A DNA stretch of 52,595 nucleotides from an uncultured Erythrobacteraceae bacterium (GTDB taxonomy: Bacteria > Pseudomonadota > Alphaproteobacteria > Sphingomonadales > Sphingomonadaceae): contig CAMLQG010000011.1 in NCBI GenBank assembly GCA_946482075.1, positions 1-52,595 of the forward strand, given 5' to 3'. Below are positions 45,548 through 52,595 of the stretch, one piece after another. Numbering within the stretch: position 1 is the stretch's first letter; each line of letters opens with the position of its first letter. Both the position numbers and the translations under genes were made by a program. Below the pieces are notes generated by a model that saw only the letters and a list, made by a program, of their open reading frames with translations, made no database searches and was not told the origin of the DNA.

Positions 45548-46189
45548 ATGAACGAGCAGCAGCAGGAACTCGCCGAGCGCGCCGGCCGCCTCTTCTCGGG
45601 ACGCGTCGAGTTCCTGAAATCGGCGCCCGGTCTCCAGTTCCTGCCGGACCCGGACTTCCCCGAGATCGCCTTCGCCGGCCGTTCCAATGTCGGCAAGAGC
45701 TCGCTCCTGAATGCGCTGACGGGGCGCAGGGCGATCGCGCGGGCTTCGGTCACGCCGGGCCGCACGCAGGAGCTGAATTTCTTCGAAGTGGGCGAACCCA
45801 CCCGGTTCCGGCTGGTGGACATGCCGGGCTACGGGTTCGCCAAGGCGCCGCCCAAGGTCGTGGAGAAATGGCGTTCGCTGGTACGCAGCTTCCTGCGCGG
45901 CCGCGTGCCGCTGAAGCGCACGCTGCTGCTGATCGACAGCCGGCATGGCGTGAAGCCGCCCGATCTCGAAATGATGAAGATGCTCGACGAATCCGCCGTC
46001 GGCTATCGCCTCGTGCTGACCAAGGCGGACAAGATCAAGGCGAGCGAGCTGGAGGCCGTGCTCGCCCGCACGATCGAGGAAGCGCGCAAGCATCCGGCTG
46101 CCTATCCCGAAGTGCTGGTGACGTCCGCCGAACTCAGAATGGGCATCGAGGAACTGCGCGCAGCCGTGCTGGGCGACGTGGAAGTCTAA
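45548..46189 (+). CDS. engB: Ribosome biogenesis GTP-binding protein YihA/YsxC (EngB)
   Basis: The 213-residue GTPase has G1 AFAGRSNVGKSSLLNAL, G2 threonine in ARASVTPGRTQELNFF, G3 LVDMPGYGFAKAP and G4 LVLTKADKIK. It is needed for late assembly of the large ribosomal subunit. It follows yidC by 25 bases and probably ends the cluster, with a family B repeat beyond it. Confidence 0.96.
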   Translation: MNEQQQELAERAGRLFSGRVEFLKSAPGLQFLPDPDFPEIAFAGRSNVGKSSLLNALTGRRAIARASVTPGRTQELNFFEVGEPTRFRLVDMPGYGFAKAPPKVVEKWRSLVRSFLRGRVPLKRTLLLIDSRHGVKPPDLEMMKMLDESAVGYRLVLTKADKIKASELEAVLARTIEEARKHPAAYPEVLVTSAELRMGIEELRAAVLGDVEV

Positions 46190-46194
46190 ACATC

Positions 46195-46272
46195 CGTCAT
46201 CCCAGCGAAGGCTGGGATCTCTTTCGGCTTGGTAGTACCCGGCCACAGCGATCCCAGCCTTCGCTGGGGACG
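46195..46272. repeat. Inverted repeat, family B, copy 3
   Basis: CGTCATCCCAGCGAAGGCTG and CAGCCTTCGCTGGGGACG bound the element directly after the engB stop. It resembles the copies at 10872 and 40180. Confidence 0.85.
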
Positions 46273-46482
46273 AGGAGCCGGAAACAAACGGAAACAATCC
46301 TCCGGTTGAACTCGCATTCCCCGATCCCTACCTCCGCCATGCGGGCCGGGCCCCTCTGGCGTGTCGCTTCCATGCGCGCGTGATGTCGGACCGTATCGGA
46401 TCATCCGATGCGCTGACGGCCTTCTTCGACCTCCCCGCACCGGATCCTCCGATCGGACCATGGCAATGGAGGAGCCGTAATC
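46273..46482 (+). other. Upstream region of the TerC-family gene
   Basis: This stretch should hold the promoter of the TerC-family gene. Short complementary words occur (GTATCGGATC/GATCCTCCGATC type), but I cannot see the conserved GGGGAGTAG core of a yybP-ykoY riboswitch, although some TerC/Alx genes have one. No small gene is evident. Confidence 0.4.
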
Positions 46483-47469
46483 ATGGAATTCCTGTTCGCC
46501 GACTGGCTGGGCACGCCCGCCTGGTTCTGGCTTGCCTTTCTGGCAATCGTCGTTGCGCTGACCGCCTTCGATCTCGGCGTGCTCCACAAGGAGAACCGCG
46601 AGATCGGCATCGGGGAAAGCCTGAAGCTCTCGCTGTTCTACATCGGCGTGGCGCTGCTGTTCGGCGGCTGGGTCTGGCATGCGCGCGGGCCGGAGCCGGG
46701 GATGGAATATTTCACGGGCTATTTCATCGAGAAGGCGCTTTCGATCGACAATGTCTTCGTGATCAGCCTGGTCTTCACCTATTTCGCGATTCCCCCGCGC
46801 TATCAGTATCGTGCGCTGCTGTGGGGCATCGTCGGGGTGATCGTGTTGCGCGGGCTGATGATCGCGGGCGGCGCCGCTTTGGTGCAGGAAGCCTATTGGG
46901 TGCTCTATCTCTTCGCAGCCTTCCTGATCGTTACGGGCATCAAGATGTTCCTTTCCGGCGATACGCCCATGGATGTGGGGAACAATGCGGCGGTCAAGTT
47001 CATCGCCCGCCATATGCGGGTGACGCCGCAGCTGCACGACGACCGCTTCTTCGTGCGCAGCGAAGATCCGCGGACCGGCCGGCTGGTCACCGCCGCCACG
47101 CCGCTGTTTCTGGCGCTGGCGGTGATCAATGTCGCCGACCTCGTCTTCGCGGTGGACAGCGTGCCGGCGATCTTCGCGATCACTACCGACACGTTCATCG
47201 TCTACACGTCCAACATCATGGCGATCCTCGGCCTGCGCGCGCTCTATTTCGCGCTGGCGGCGATGATCCACCGCTTCCACTATCTGAAATATGCGTTGGC
47301 GGCCGTGCTGGTGTTCGTCGGCGGAAAGATCTTCGTTTCCGATTTCATGCTCGACGGGGGCAAGTTCCCGCCCGTTCTCAGCCTGGGCGTGACGTTCGCG
47401 CTGATCGCGGCCGGCGTCGCCTGGTCGCTGTGGAAGACCCGCGGGGAGGCGGGGGTGGAAGTGCGGTAG
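46483..47469 (+). CDS. TerC/Alx family integral membrane protein, probable Mn2+ transporter
   Basis: The 328-residue protein has about eight to nine membrane segments and the two family motifs with acidic residues in membrane: FIEKALSIDNVFVISL and LVFAVDSVPAIFAITTDTFI. The longer central loop (DDRFFVRSEDPRTGRLV) is typical of the Alx subgroup. Alx/TerC members export manganese, or load it onto exported proteins; the name from tellurium resistance is historical. ATG 46483 follows GGAGGAG. It stands as a single gene between repeats. Confidence 0.92.
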   Translation: MEFLFADWLGTPAWFWLAFLAIVVALTAFDLGVLHKENREIGIGESLKLSLFYIGVALLFGGWVWHARGPEPGMEYFTGYFIEKALSIDNVFVISLVFTYFAIPPRYQYRALLWGIVGVIVLRGLMIAGGAALVQEAYWVLYLFAAFLIVTGIKMFLSGDTPMDVGNNAAVKFIARHMRVTPQLHDDRFFVRSEDPRTGRLVTAATPLFLALAVINVADLVFAVDSVPAIFAITTDTFIVYTSNIMAILGLRALYFALAAMIHRFHYLKYALAAVLVFVGGKIFVSDFMLDGGKFPPVLSLGVTFALIAAGVAWSLWKTRGEAGVEVR

Positions 47470-47471
47470 GA

Positions 47472-47606
47472 GATCCTCCCTGTTGCGCAGCGATGGGGGG
47501 TGGCAATCGCGTAAGCGATTGACGGAGGGGCCAGTGCGATAGGGTCGGCCCCTCCACCATGCTGCGCATGGTCCCCCTCCCATCACCTGCGGTGACAGGG
47601 AGGATC
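47472..47606. repeat. Intergenic inverted repeat, family E
   Basis: GATCCTCCCTGTTGCGCAG at the left and CACCTGCGGTGACAGGGAGGATC-type sequence at the right pair at their ends, with inner pairing such as GGAGGGGCC with GGCCCCTCC. It fills the space between the TerC-family gene and the glutathione S-transferase gene. No copy of this exact type is seen elsewhere in the window. Confidence 0.65.
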
Positions 47607-47676
47607 GCCCGTGTCCTGTTCATCCTCGACAGTCCGAGGCTGAATGCCTAGGGTCGGACCGCGCAAGGGAACCGCA

Positions 47677-48348
47677 ATGAAGCTTATCATCGGCAACAAG
47701 AACTATTCCAGCTGGTCGCTGCGCGGCTGGCTGGCAGCAAAGCAATCCGGCCTCCAGTTCGAGGAGATCACGGTCAACATCTCGGGCGAGGACTGGGAAG
47801 AAGCCAAGCGCGAATGGGGCGAGATCGCGCCTTCGTCGGGCAAGGTGCCGATTCTGTGGGATGGCGATACGGTGATCTGGGACAGCCTGGCGATCATCGA
47901 ATATCTCGCCGACAAGGTCGGACGCGAGCGGTTCTGGCCGAAGAACGATGCGCCGCGCGGCATGGCACGATCCATGGTCGCGGAAATGCACAGCTCCTAT
48001 CTGCCGCTGCGCCGCCAGATGCCGATGAATGTCCGCCGCCGCTTCGAAGGCGTGCAGGTGGATGCCGAGGCGCGGGCCAACATCGTCCGCATCCTAGGCC
48101 TCTGGGCCGAAGCGCGGGCGCGCTATGGCCAGGGGGGGCCGTTCCTGTTCGGCACGTTCAGCGCGGCGGATATCATCTACGCGCCGATCGTCAGCCGCTT
48201 CCTGACCTATGGCGTGGGCGTGCCCGGCTTCGCGCAGGCCTATATGCAGGCGGTGTGGGAACATGAATGGATGCAGGCCTGGATCAAGGCGGCCGAGGAC
48301 GAGCAATGGGTGATCGAGCAGTGGGAAGCACCCCAGGCAGTCGGATGA
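47677..48348 (+). CDS. Glutathione S-transferase family protein
   Basis: The 223-residue protein has the thioredoxin-like N-terminal domain with LIIGNKNYSSWSLRGWLAAK, where SxWS holds the usual catalytic serine region. SGKVPILWDGDTVIWDSLAI is the glutathione-binding SNAIL-like segment, and an all-helical C-terminal domain follows. It would conjugate or reduce electrophiles with glutathione. AAGGGA precedes ATG 47677. Its stop overlaps the dapE start, so it is the first gene of a four-base-overlapping set with dapE and the symporter. Confidence 0.92.
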   Translation: MKLIIGNKNYSSWSLRGWLAAKQSGLQFEEITVNISGEDWEEAKREWGEIAPSSGKVPILWDGDTVIWDSLAIIEYLADKVGRERFWPKNDAPRGMARSMVAEMHSSYLPLRRQMPMNVRRRFEGVQVDAEARANIVRILGLWAEARARYGQGGPFLFGTFSAADIIYAPIVSRFLTYGVGVPGFAQAYMQAVWEHEWMQAWIKAAEDEQWVIEQWEAPQAVG

Positions 48349-49493
48349 CGATGACGGCCACTCAGAGCGTCGTTGACCTGGCCGAAGCGCTGATCGCCTG
48401 CCCCAGCGTCACGCCTGCTGCCGGGCTGGTGTTCGACTGCCTGGAAGGTATGCTGGCGCCCCTGGGCTTCGAAGTCCATCGCAAGATCAGCGGTGAAGCG
48501 CCGGACGGGCCGGTGGAGAATCTCTTCGCCATCCGCTGCGGGCCGGCAGGCAGCCGCCATTTCGCCTTTGCCGGCCATGTCGACGTGGTGCCGCCGGGCG
48601 AAGGCTGGACTTCCGCCCCGTTCGCGCCCGAACGGCGCGGCGACCTGCTCCATGGGCGAGGGGCGGTGGACATGAAAGGTGCGATCGCCGCGATGGTGGC
48701 GGCGGCGCGCGCTGTGCCGGCCGATGCGGGCACGATCAGCTTCATCATCACCGGCGACGAGGAAGGGCCGGCCCGCTACGGTACGCTCGCGCTGATGGAC
48801 CAAATCCGCGCGATGAGGCTGGAACCCGATCTCTGCCTGGTGGGCGAGCCGACTTCGGTCGGCCGGCTGGGCGACATGATGAAGATCGGCCGGCGCGGCT
48901 CGGTCAATATCTGGCTCGAGGTGGCCGGCACGCAGGGCCATGTCGCCTATCCGCATCTGGCTGACAATCCGTGCACCAGGCTCGTCGCGCTGCTGGCGGA
49001 GCTGGATGCGCTGGTGCTCGACGAAGGGACCGACTGGTTCCAACCGAGCAATCTGGAAGTGACCGACATTGCCGTCGGGAATCCGGCCACCAATGTCATT
49101 CCCGCTGCCGCCAGCGCACGTATCTCGATCCGCTTCAACGACCGCCATAGCGGCACGAGCCTGTCGGAACTGGTCGAGGCGATCGCGCGCAAGCATGGCG
49201 CGACGACGCGCGCGGTGATCTCGGGCGAGCCTTTCCTGACCCAGCCCGGCGGCTTTTCGCAAATGATCGCGCAGGCGGTGCGGGATGAGATCGGGATCGA
49301 GCCCGAAGCCTCGACCAGCGGCGGTACGTCCGATGCGCGCTTCCTCAAGGATTTCTGCCCGGTGATCGAATTCGGGCTGTCCAACGCGACGATGCACAAG
49401 ACGGACGAGGCGGTCGCCTTGGCCGATCTCGAAGTGCTTGCCCGGATCTATGCGCGTGTGGCCCGCGCGGCACTGGCGGGGGACGCGGAATGA
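48345..49493 (+). CDS. dapE: Succinyl-diaminopimelate desuccinylase
   Basis: The 382-residue zinc enzyme of the M20 family has FAFAGHVDVVPPGEGW (metal histidine and aspartate), LLHGRGAVDMKGAIAAMVAA, and the catalytic pair in FIITGDEEGPARYGT. STSGGTSDARFLKDFCPVIE and SNATMHKTDEAV (last metal histidine) complete it. It performs the next-to-last step group of lysine/diaminopimelate synthesis. dapB of the same pathway is at the window end. The ATG overlaps the GST stop (ATGA). Confidence 0.95.
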   Translation: MTMTATQSVVDLAEALIACPSVTPAAGLVFDCLEGMLAPLGFEVHRKISGEAPDGPVENLFAIRCGPAGSRHFAFAGHVDVVPPGEGWTSAPFAPERRGDLLHGRGAVDMKGAIAAMVAAARAVPADAGTISFIITGDEEGPARYGTLALMDQIRAMRLEPDLCLVGEPTSVGRLGDMMKIGRRGSVNIWLEVAGTQGHVAYPHLADNPCTRLVALLAELDALVLDEGTDWFQPSNLEVTDIAVGNPATNVIPAAASARISIRFNDRHSGTSLSELVEAIARKHGATTRAVISGEPFLTQPGGFSQMIAQAVRDEIGIEPEASTSGGTSDARFLKDFCPVIEFGLSNATMHKTDEAVALADLEVLARIYARVARAALAGDAE

Positions 49494-50794
49494 ACGACAC
49501 TGCGGAGATCCCGCAGGAAACCGCTCCCGCCAGCCATGGCACCGGGCTGCAATGGCGAATCCTCGCGGGCTTCCTCGCCGGTCTCGTCGCGGGTCTCGCC
49601 GCCTATAGTTTCGCTCCCGACGCGCCTTGGGTGGATGGCTTCGCCACCTATGTGACGACACCCATCGGCCAGATCTTCCTGCGCCTGCTGTTCATGCTGG
49701 TGATCCCGCTGCTGTTTTCCGCGCTTGTCGTGGGCATCGCGGACATGGGCGAGATTCGCGCGCTGAAAGCCGTGGGCATCCGCACGCTCGTTTACACGCT
49801 GGTCGTTTCCTCGATCGCGGTCGCGGTCAGCCTTGCCGTAGTGAACATCATCCGCCCGGGTGACGGCGTCGATCCGGTCGCCGCGCGCGAATTGCTGGCT
49901 CAGGGGGGAGAGAATGCGGCCGGCATCCTGGCCAAGACGGCGGAAGCCAAGACCGGCGTGGATGCCGTGATCGGGCTGGTGCCGTCCAACGTCGTTACCG
50001 CGATGAGCGATAACGACATTCTGGCGGTGATGTTCTTCGCGCTGTTCTTCGGGATCGGCCTGCTGCTGGTTCAGACCAGGCGGACCGAGACGCTGAAGGA
50101 TGCCGTGGAAGGCGTGTTCGAAGTCTCCATGCGGCTGATCGGCCTCGTCATCCAGCTCGCGCCGATCGCGATCTTCTGCTTCATGTTCAACCTCGCCGCG
50201 CAGTTCGGCTGGGACCTGCTGTTCAAGCTGGCCGCCTATGTCGGCGTCGTGCTGCTGGCGCTCGCGATCCAGATGTTCGGCGTCTATTCCGCGCTGCTGG
50301 CTTTCCTCGCGAAGAAGAACCCGATCGCCTTCTTCCGCGAGACGCGCGAAGCAAGCGTGATGGCCTTCTCCACCGCGTCATCCAACGCCACGCTGCCCAC
50401 TTCGCTGCGGGTGGCGGATGCGGAACTCAAGCTGCCGCCCAGGATCGCGCGCTTCGTGCTGACGATCGGCGCCACCGCCAACCAGAACGGCACCGCCATG
50501 TTCGAAGGGGTGACCGTGCTGTTCCTGGCCCAGTTCTTCGGAGTGGACCTGTCGCTGGGGGACCAGCTTTTCGTGATGCTGGTGTGCATCCTGGCGGGGG
50601 TGGGCACGGCGGGAGTGCCGGCGGGCTCGCTCCCGGTGATCGCGCTGATCCTGGGCGGGGTGGGCGTGCCGCCGCAGGGGATCGGGTTGATCCTGGGCGT
50701 GGACCGCTTCCTCGACATGTGCCGCACCACGCTGAACGTGATCGGCGACCTGGTGGCGGCGACCGTGATTTCCGCGATGAGCCGCGAGGATTAG
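49490..50794 (+). CDS. Dicarboxylate/amino acid:cation symporter (DAACS family)
   Basis: The 434-residue transporter has eight or so membrane segments and the two re-entrant loops of the glutamate/dicarboxylate symporter fold: AFSTASSNATLPTSLRVADA (serine-rich HP1) and AGVGTAGVPAGSLPVIALIL (HP2). TIGATANQNGTAMFEGVTVL, in place of NMDGT, contributes to the cation site, and DRFLDMCRTTLNVIGD holds the substrate aspartate and arginine region. It imports C4-dicarboxylates or acidic amino acids with Na+ or H+. NQNGT rather than NMDGT lacks the sodium-site aspartate and may favour protons. The start overlaps the dapE stop. Confidence 0.92.
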   Translation: MNDTAEIPQETAPASHGTGLQWRILAGFLAGLVAGLAAYSFAPDAPWVDGFATYVTTPIGQIFLRLLFMLVIPLLFSALVVGIADMGEIRALKAVGIRTLVYTLVVSSIAVAVSLAVVNIIRPGDGVDPVAARELLAQGGENAAGILAKTAEAKTGVDAVIGLVPSNVVTAMSDNDILAVMFFALFFGIGLLLVQTRRTETLKDAVEGVFEVSMRLIGLVIQLAPIAIFCFMFNLAAQFGWDLLFKLAAYVGVVLLALAIQMFGVYSALLAFLAKKNPIAFFRETREASVMAFSTASSNATLPTSLRVADAELKLPPRIARFVLTIGATANQNGTAMFEGVTVLFLAQFFGVDLSLGDQLFVMLVCILAGVGTAGVPAGSLPVIALILGGVGVPPQGIGLILGVDRFLDMCRTTLNVIGDLVAATVISAMSRED

Positions 50795-50827
50795 CGGCGC
50801 TATATGGGTTCGCAATGACGGGTTTTC

Positions 50828-51232
50828 TCAGCCCTTGGTCTCGTCCTTGACGATCTCCACCGGCACGAACTTGCCCAGCCCGCAGCCCGGCCCGCGTTGC
50901 GGCCGACCGCCGACCTGGCGCAGCACATAGATGATATCCGTGCTGCACAGCCTGCTGAGCGAGGTTTCATAGCTGAAGGCCTTCTCGAAGCCGAGGCTGT
51001 TGCATCGGTAGGGCAGCGTGTTGCGATAGGTTCGCGCGCCCACCTTGAAGTCGATCGTGTAGTCGTCATGCACCTGCGAGCTGTTGATCGAAGCGATCGA
51101 GATGCAGTCCTCCGCCGCGCCGAGGACCTTGGCGACCGGAGCCTTGGTGACAGGCGGCTGGTCTTCCATTTCGTTCTGGCAACCGGCCAGCGCCAGGATG
51201 GCGAGCGGTGTGATGAGGGTCTTGGCTTGCAT
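50828..51232 (-). CDS. DUF6491-like lipoprotein
   Basis: The 134-residue product has a lipoprotein signal peptide (LITPLAILALAGC, lipobox LAGC). The mature domain has four further cysteines (EDCISIASI, PYRCNSLGF, SRLCSTDII and GPGCGLG) and the order of the DUF6491 family, whose role is unknown. It sits between nth and the convergent symporter. The family match is by eye and not certain. Confidence 0.7.
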   Translation of the reverse strand: MQAKTLITPLAILALAGCQNEMEDQPPVTKAPVAKVLGAAEDCISIASINSSQVHDDYTIDFKVGARTYRNTLPYRCNSLGFEKAFSYETSLSRLCSTDIIYVLRQVGGRPQRGPGCGLGKFVPVEIVKDETKG

Positions 51233-51283
51233 GGCATCCTCTTCGATCCGTGGAGCTTTCTTCGAACTCCACGGATGCGGAAG

Positions 51284-51964
51284 TTACGCCTCCTTCGCTG
51301 CCTTGCCAATCGCGGGCTTGCGCTGCGGCGGCGCCAGCACCTTGTCCCTGTAGGCGCAGAGATCGACCACGCTGCAGCGCCAGCATTCCGGCAAGCGCGC
51401 CTTGCAGGTGTAGCGGCCATGCAGGATCAGCCAGTGATGCGCGTCGCGGCGGAAAGGCCGGGGCACGCGCTTCTCCAGCAGCGCTTCCACCTTTTCCACC
51501 GTCTTGCCTTTGGCGAGGCCGGTGCGGTTCGAGACACGGAAGACATGCGTGTCGACCGCGAAGGTTTCCGCGCCGAACGCGCAGTTCATCACCACATTGG
51601 CCGTCTTGCGGCCCACGCCCGGCAGCGTGGTCAGCATGTCGCGATCCTCCGGCACTTCGCCTCCGAAATCCTCCTTGAGGATTGCGGAGAGCGCGATCAC
51701 GTTCCTGGCCTTGGCATTGAACAGGCCGATCGTCTTGATGTGCTGTTTCAGCCCCTCCTCGCCCAGCGCCACCATCTGCGCTGGAGTCTTCACTTGCGCG
51801 AAGAGCGCGCGGGTGGCCTTGTTCACGCCGATATCGGTCGCCTGGGCGGACAGCACCACCGCAACGAGCAACTGGTAGGTGTTGCCGAATTCCAGCTCCG
51901 TCTCGGGCGCGGGATTATCCTCGGCCAGGCGGCGGAAGAACTCGAAAATCTCGTCCTTCTTCAA
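51284..51964 (-). CDS. nth: Endonuclease III
   Basis: The 226-residue DNA glycosylase/lyase has the helix-hairpin-helix LPGVGRKTANVVMNCAF with the catalytic lysine, the catalytic aspartate in AVDTHVFRVSNR, and a 4Fe-4S loop CKARLPECWRCSVVDLC (C-x6-C-x2-C-x5-C). It removes oxidised pyrimidines from DNA. The start is a TTG at 51964 overlapping the dapB stop (TTGA); the family N-terminus KKDEIFEFFRRLAEDNP begins there. An ATG further upstream in frame lies inside dapB and is rejected. Confidence 0.94.
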   Translation of the reverse strand: MKKDEIFEFFRRLAEDNPAPETELEFGNTYQLLVAVVLSAQATDIGVNKATRALFAQVKTPAQMVALGEEGLKQHIKTIGLFNAKARNVIALSAILKEDFGGEVPEDRDMLTTLPGVGRKTANVVMNCAFGAETFAVDTHVFRVSNRTGLAKGKTVEKVEALLEKRVPRPFRRDAHHWLILHGRYTCKARLPECWRCSVVDLCAYRDKVLAPPQRKPAIGKAAKEA

Positions 51965-52595
51965 AGGCCCAGCACCTCGGGCATGCGATAGCGCCCGGCC
52001 CGCTTGCCCAGCAGCCACTGCGCCGCGCGGACCGCGCCATGGGCGAAGATCATCCGGTTCTCCGCGCTGTGGGACAGGGTGATCCGTTCGTGCTCGCCCG
52101 CGAAGACCACGGAATGTTCGCCCGCCACCGTGCCGCCGCGCAGCGATGCGAAGCCGATCGCGCCTTGCCGGCGCGCACCGGTGACCCCGTCGCGCCCGCG
52201 TTCGCTATGGGTGGCGAGATCGATCCCGCGCCCCTCGGCGGCCGCCTCGCCCAGCAACAGCGCAGTGCCGGACGGGGCATCGACCTTCATCCGGTGATGC
52301 ATCTCCAGCACGTCGATGTCCCAATCGTCGCCCAGCCGCGCGGCGGCTTCGCGAACCAGATGGGCCAGCAGCGTAACGCCGAGCGAGGTGTTGCCCGTCT
52401 GGAGCACGGCGGTCTTCCGAGCCGCCGCATCGATCGCGGCGTGGTGGGCTTCTTCCAGTCCTGTGGTGCCGATCACGATCGGCAGGTCCGCCGCGATGGC
52501 CGCGTTCAGATTGGCCTGGAGGGCAACCGGGGCGGAGAAGTCCACCAGCACGTCGCTCGCGCTTGCCAGCGCCGCCGGATCGCCGCCCTTGTCGA
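51961..52595 (-). CDS. dapB: 4-hydroxy-tetrahydrodipicolinate reductase (partial, 5' end outside window)
   Basis: About 210 C-terminal residues are present; the N-terminal part with the nucleotide-binding GxGRMG motif is beyond the window edge. The visible part has VLVDFSAPVAL, VIGTTGLEEAHHAAI, and the catalytic segment VLEMHHRMKVDAPSGTALLL (HHR..K with KVDAPSGTA). ITLSHSAENRMIFAHGAVRA is also present. It reduces the cyclic intermediate in the lysine/diaminopimelate route, the same pathway as dapE 2.5 kb away. It overlaps nth by four bases. Confidence 0.95.
   Translation of the reverse strand, partial: DKGGDPAALASASDVLVDFSAPVALQANLNAAIAADLPIVIGTTGLEEAHHAAIDAAARKTAVLQTGNTSLGVTLLAHLVREAAARLGDDWDIDVLEMHHRMKVDAPSGTALLLGEAAAEGRGIDLATHSERGRDGVTGARRQGAIGFASLRGGTVAGEHSVVFAGEHERITLSHSAENRMIFAHGAVRAAQWLLGKRAGRYRMPEVLGL

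Noticed and set aside
46483..47469. Tellurite resistance determinant
   Set aside because: TerC naming is historical. The gene stands alone without other ter genes, and the Alx subgroup handles manganese.

Overview
The window joins two kinds of genome. Bases 1 to about 8,500 look like a gammaproteobacterium of the Lysobacter/Xanthomonas group (Lysobacteraceae). Bases from about 8,570 to the end look like an alphaproteobacterium of the order Sphingomonadales. The switch falls inside one conserved SPFH/stomatin gene (7875-8894): its N-terminal half reads as the gamma form and its C-terminal half, plus everything after it, as the sphingomonad form. Intergenic inverted repeats are common to the right of that point and absent to the left. 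A chimeric assembly join is the simplest reading, so gene order across 8.5 kb should not be interpreted until reads confirm it.

Left block (1-8.5 kb). A TMEM165/GDT1 family manganese exporter gene lies behind a yybP-ykoY (Mn2+) riboswitch. Divergent from it is a Fur-box-controlled heme uptake operon: hemP, a TonB-dependent heme/hemoglobin receptor, a diverged heme-handling protein and a DUF6607 protein. Next, on the minus strand, comes an ECF sigma factor, an anti-sigma-like membrane protein and a protease-less double-PDZ protein, closed by a clear intrinsic terminator. The SPFH gene begins divergently from the sigma factor.

Right block. NfeD follows the SPFH gene. A catabolic locus (10.9-24.2 kb) is built around a TetR regulator. 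On one side is a five-gene minus-strand operon: thiamine-dependent 2-oxoacid/acetoin dehydrogenase E1 alpha and beta, enoyl-CoA hydratase, a lipoyl E2 with a shortened and degenerate catalytic domain, and acyl-CoA dehydrogenase. On the other side are two aldehyde dehydrogenases, an APH-fold kinase and a TonB-dependent receptor. Three related operator-like sites lie in front of the E1 operon, the first aldehyde dehydrogenase and the receptor, so the locus may be one regulon. Its substrate is unknown, and it is the best candidate here for an undescribed pathway.

The rest is mostly housekeeping: ppx and ppk (polyphosphate), ftsH, dnaB, UPF0262, a GH25-like protein with poor catalytic motifs, cdd, an M14 carboxypeptidase, a DUF4136-like lipoprotein, galE, rpmJ, a HAD phosphatase, VOC and SnoaL-type proteins, a remnant of a second comM 3' end beside a DUF423 gene, intact comM, the rpmH-rnpA-yidD-yidC-engB cluster, a TerC/Alx protein, a glutathione S-transferase, dapE, a dicarboxylate/amino acid symporter, a small lipoprotein, nth and the 3' part of dapB. 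No rRNA gene, tRNA gene, transposase, prophage or CRISPR array was recognised by eye.
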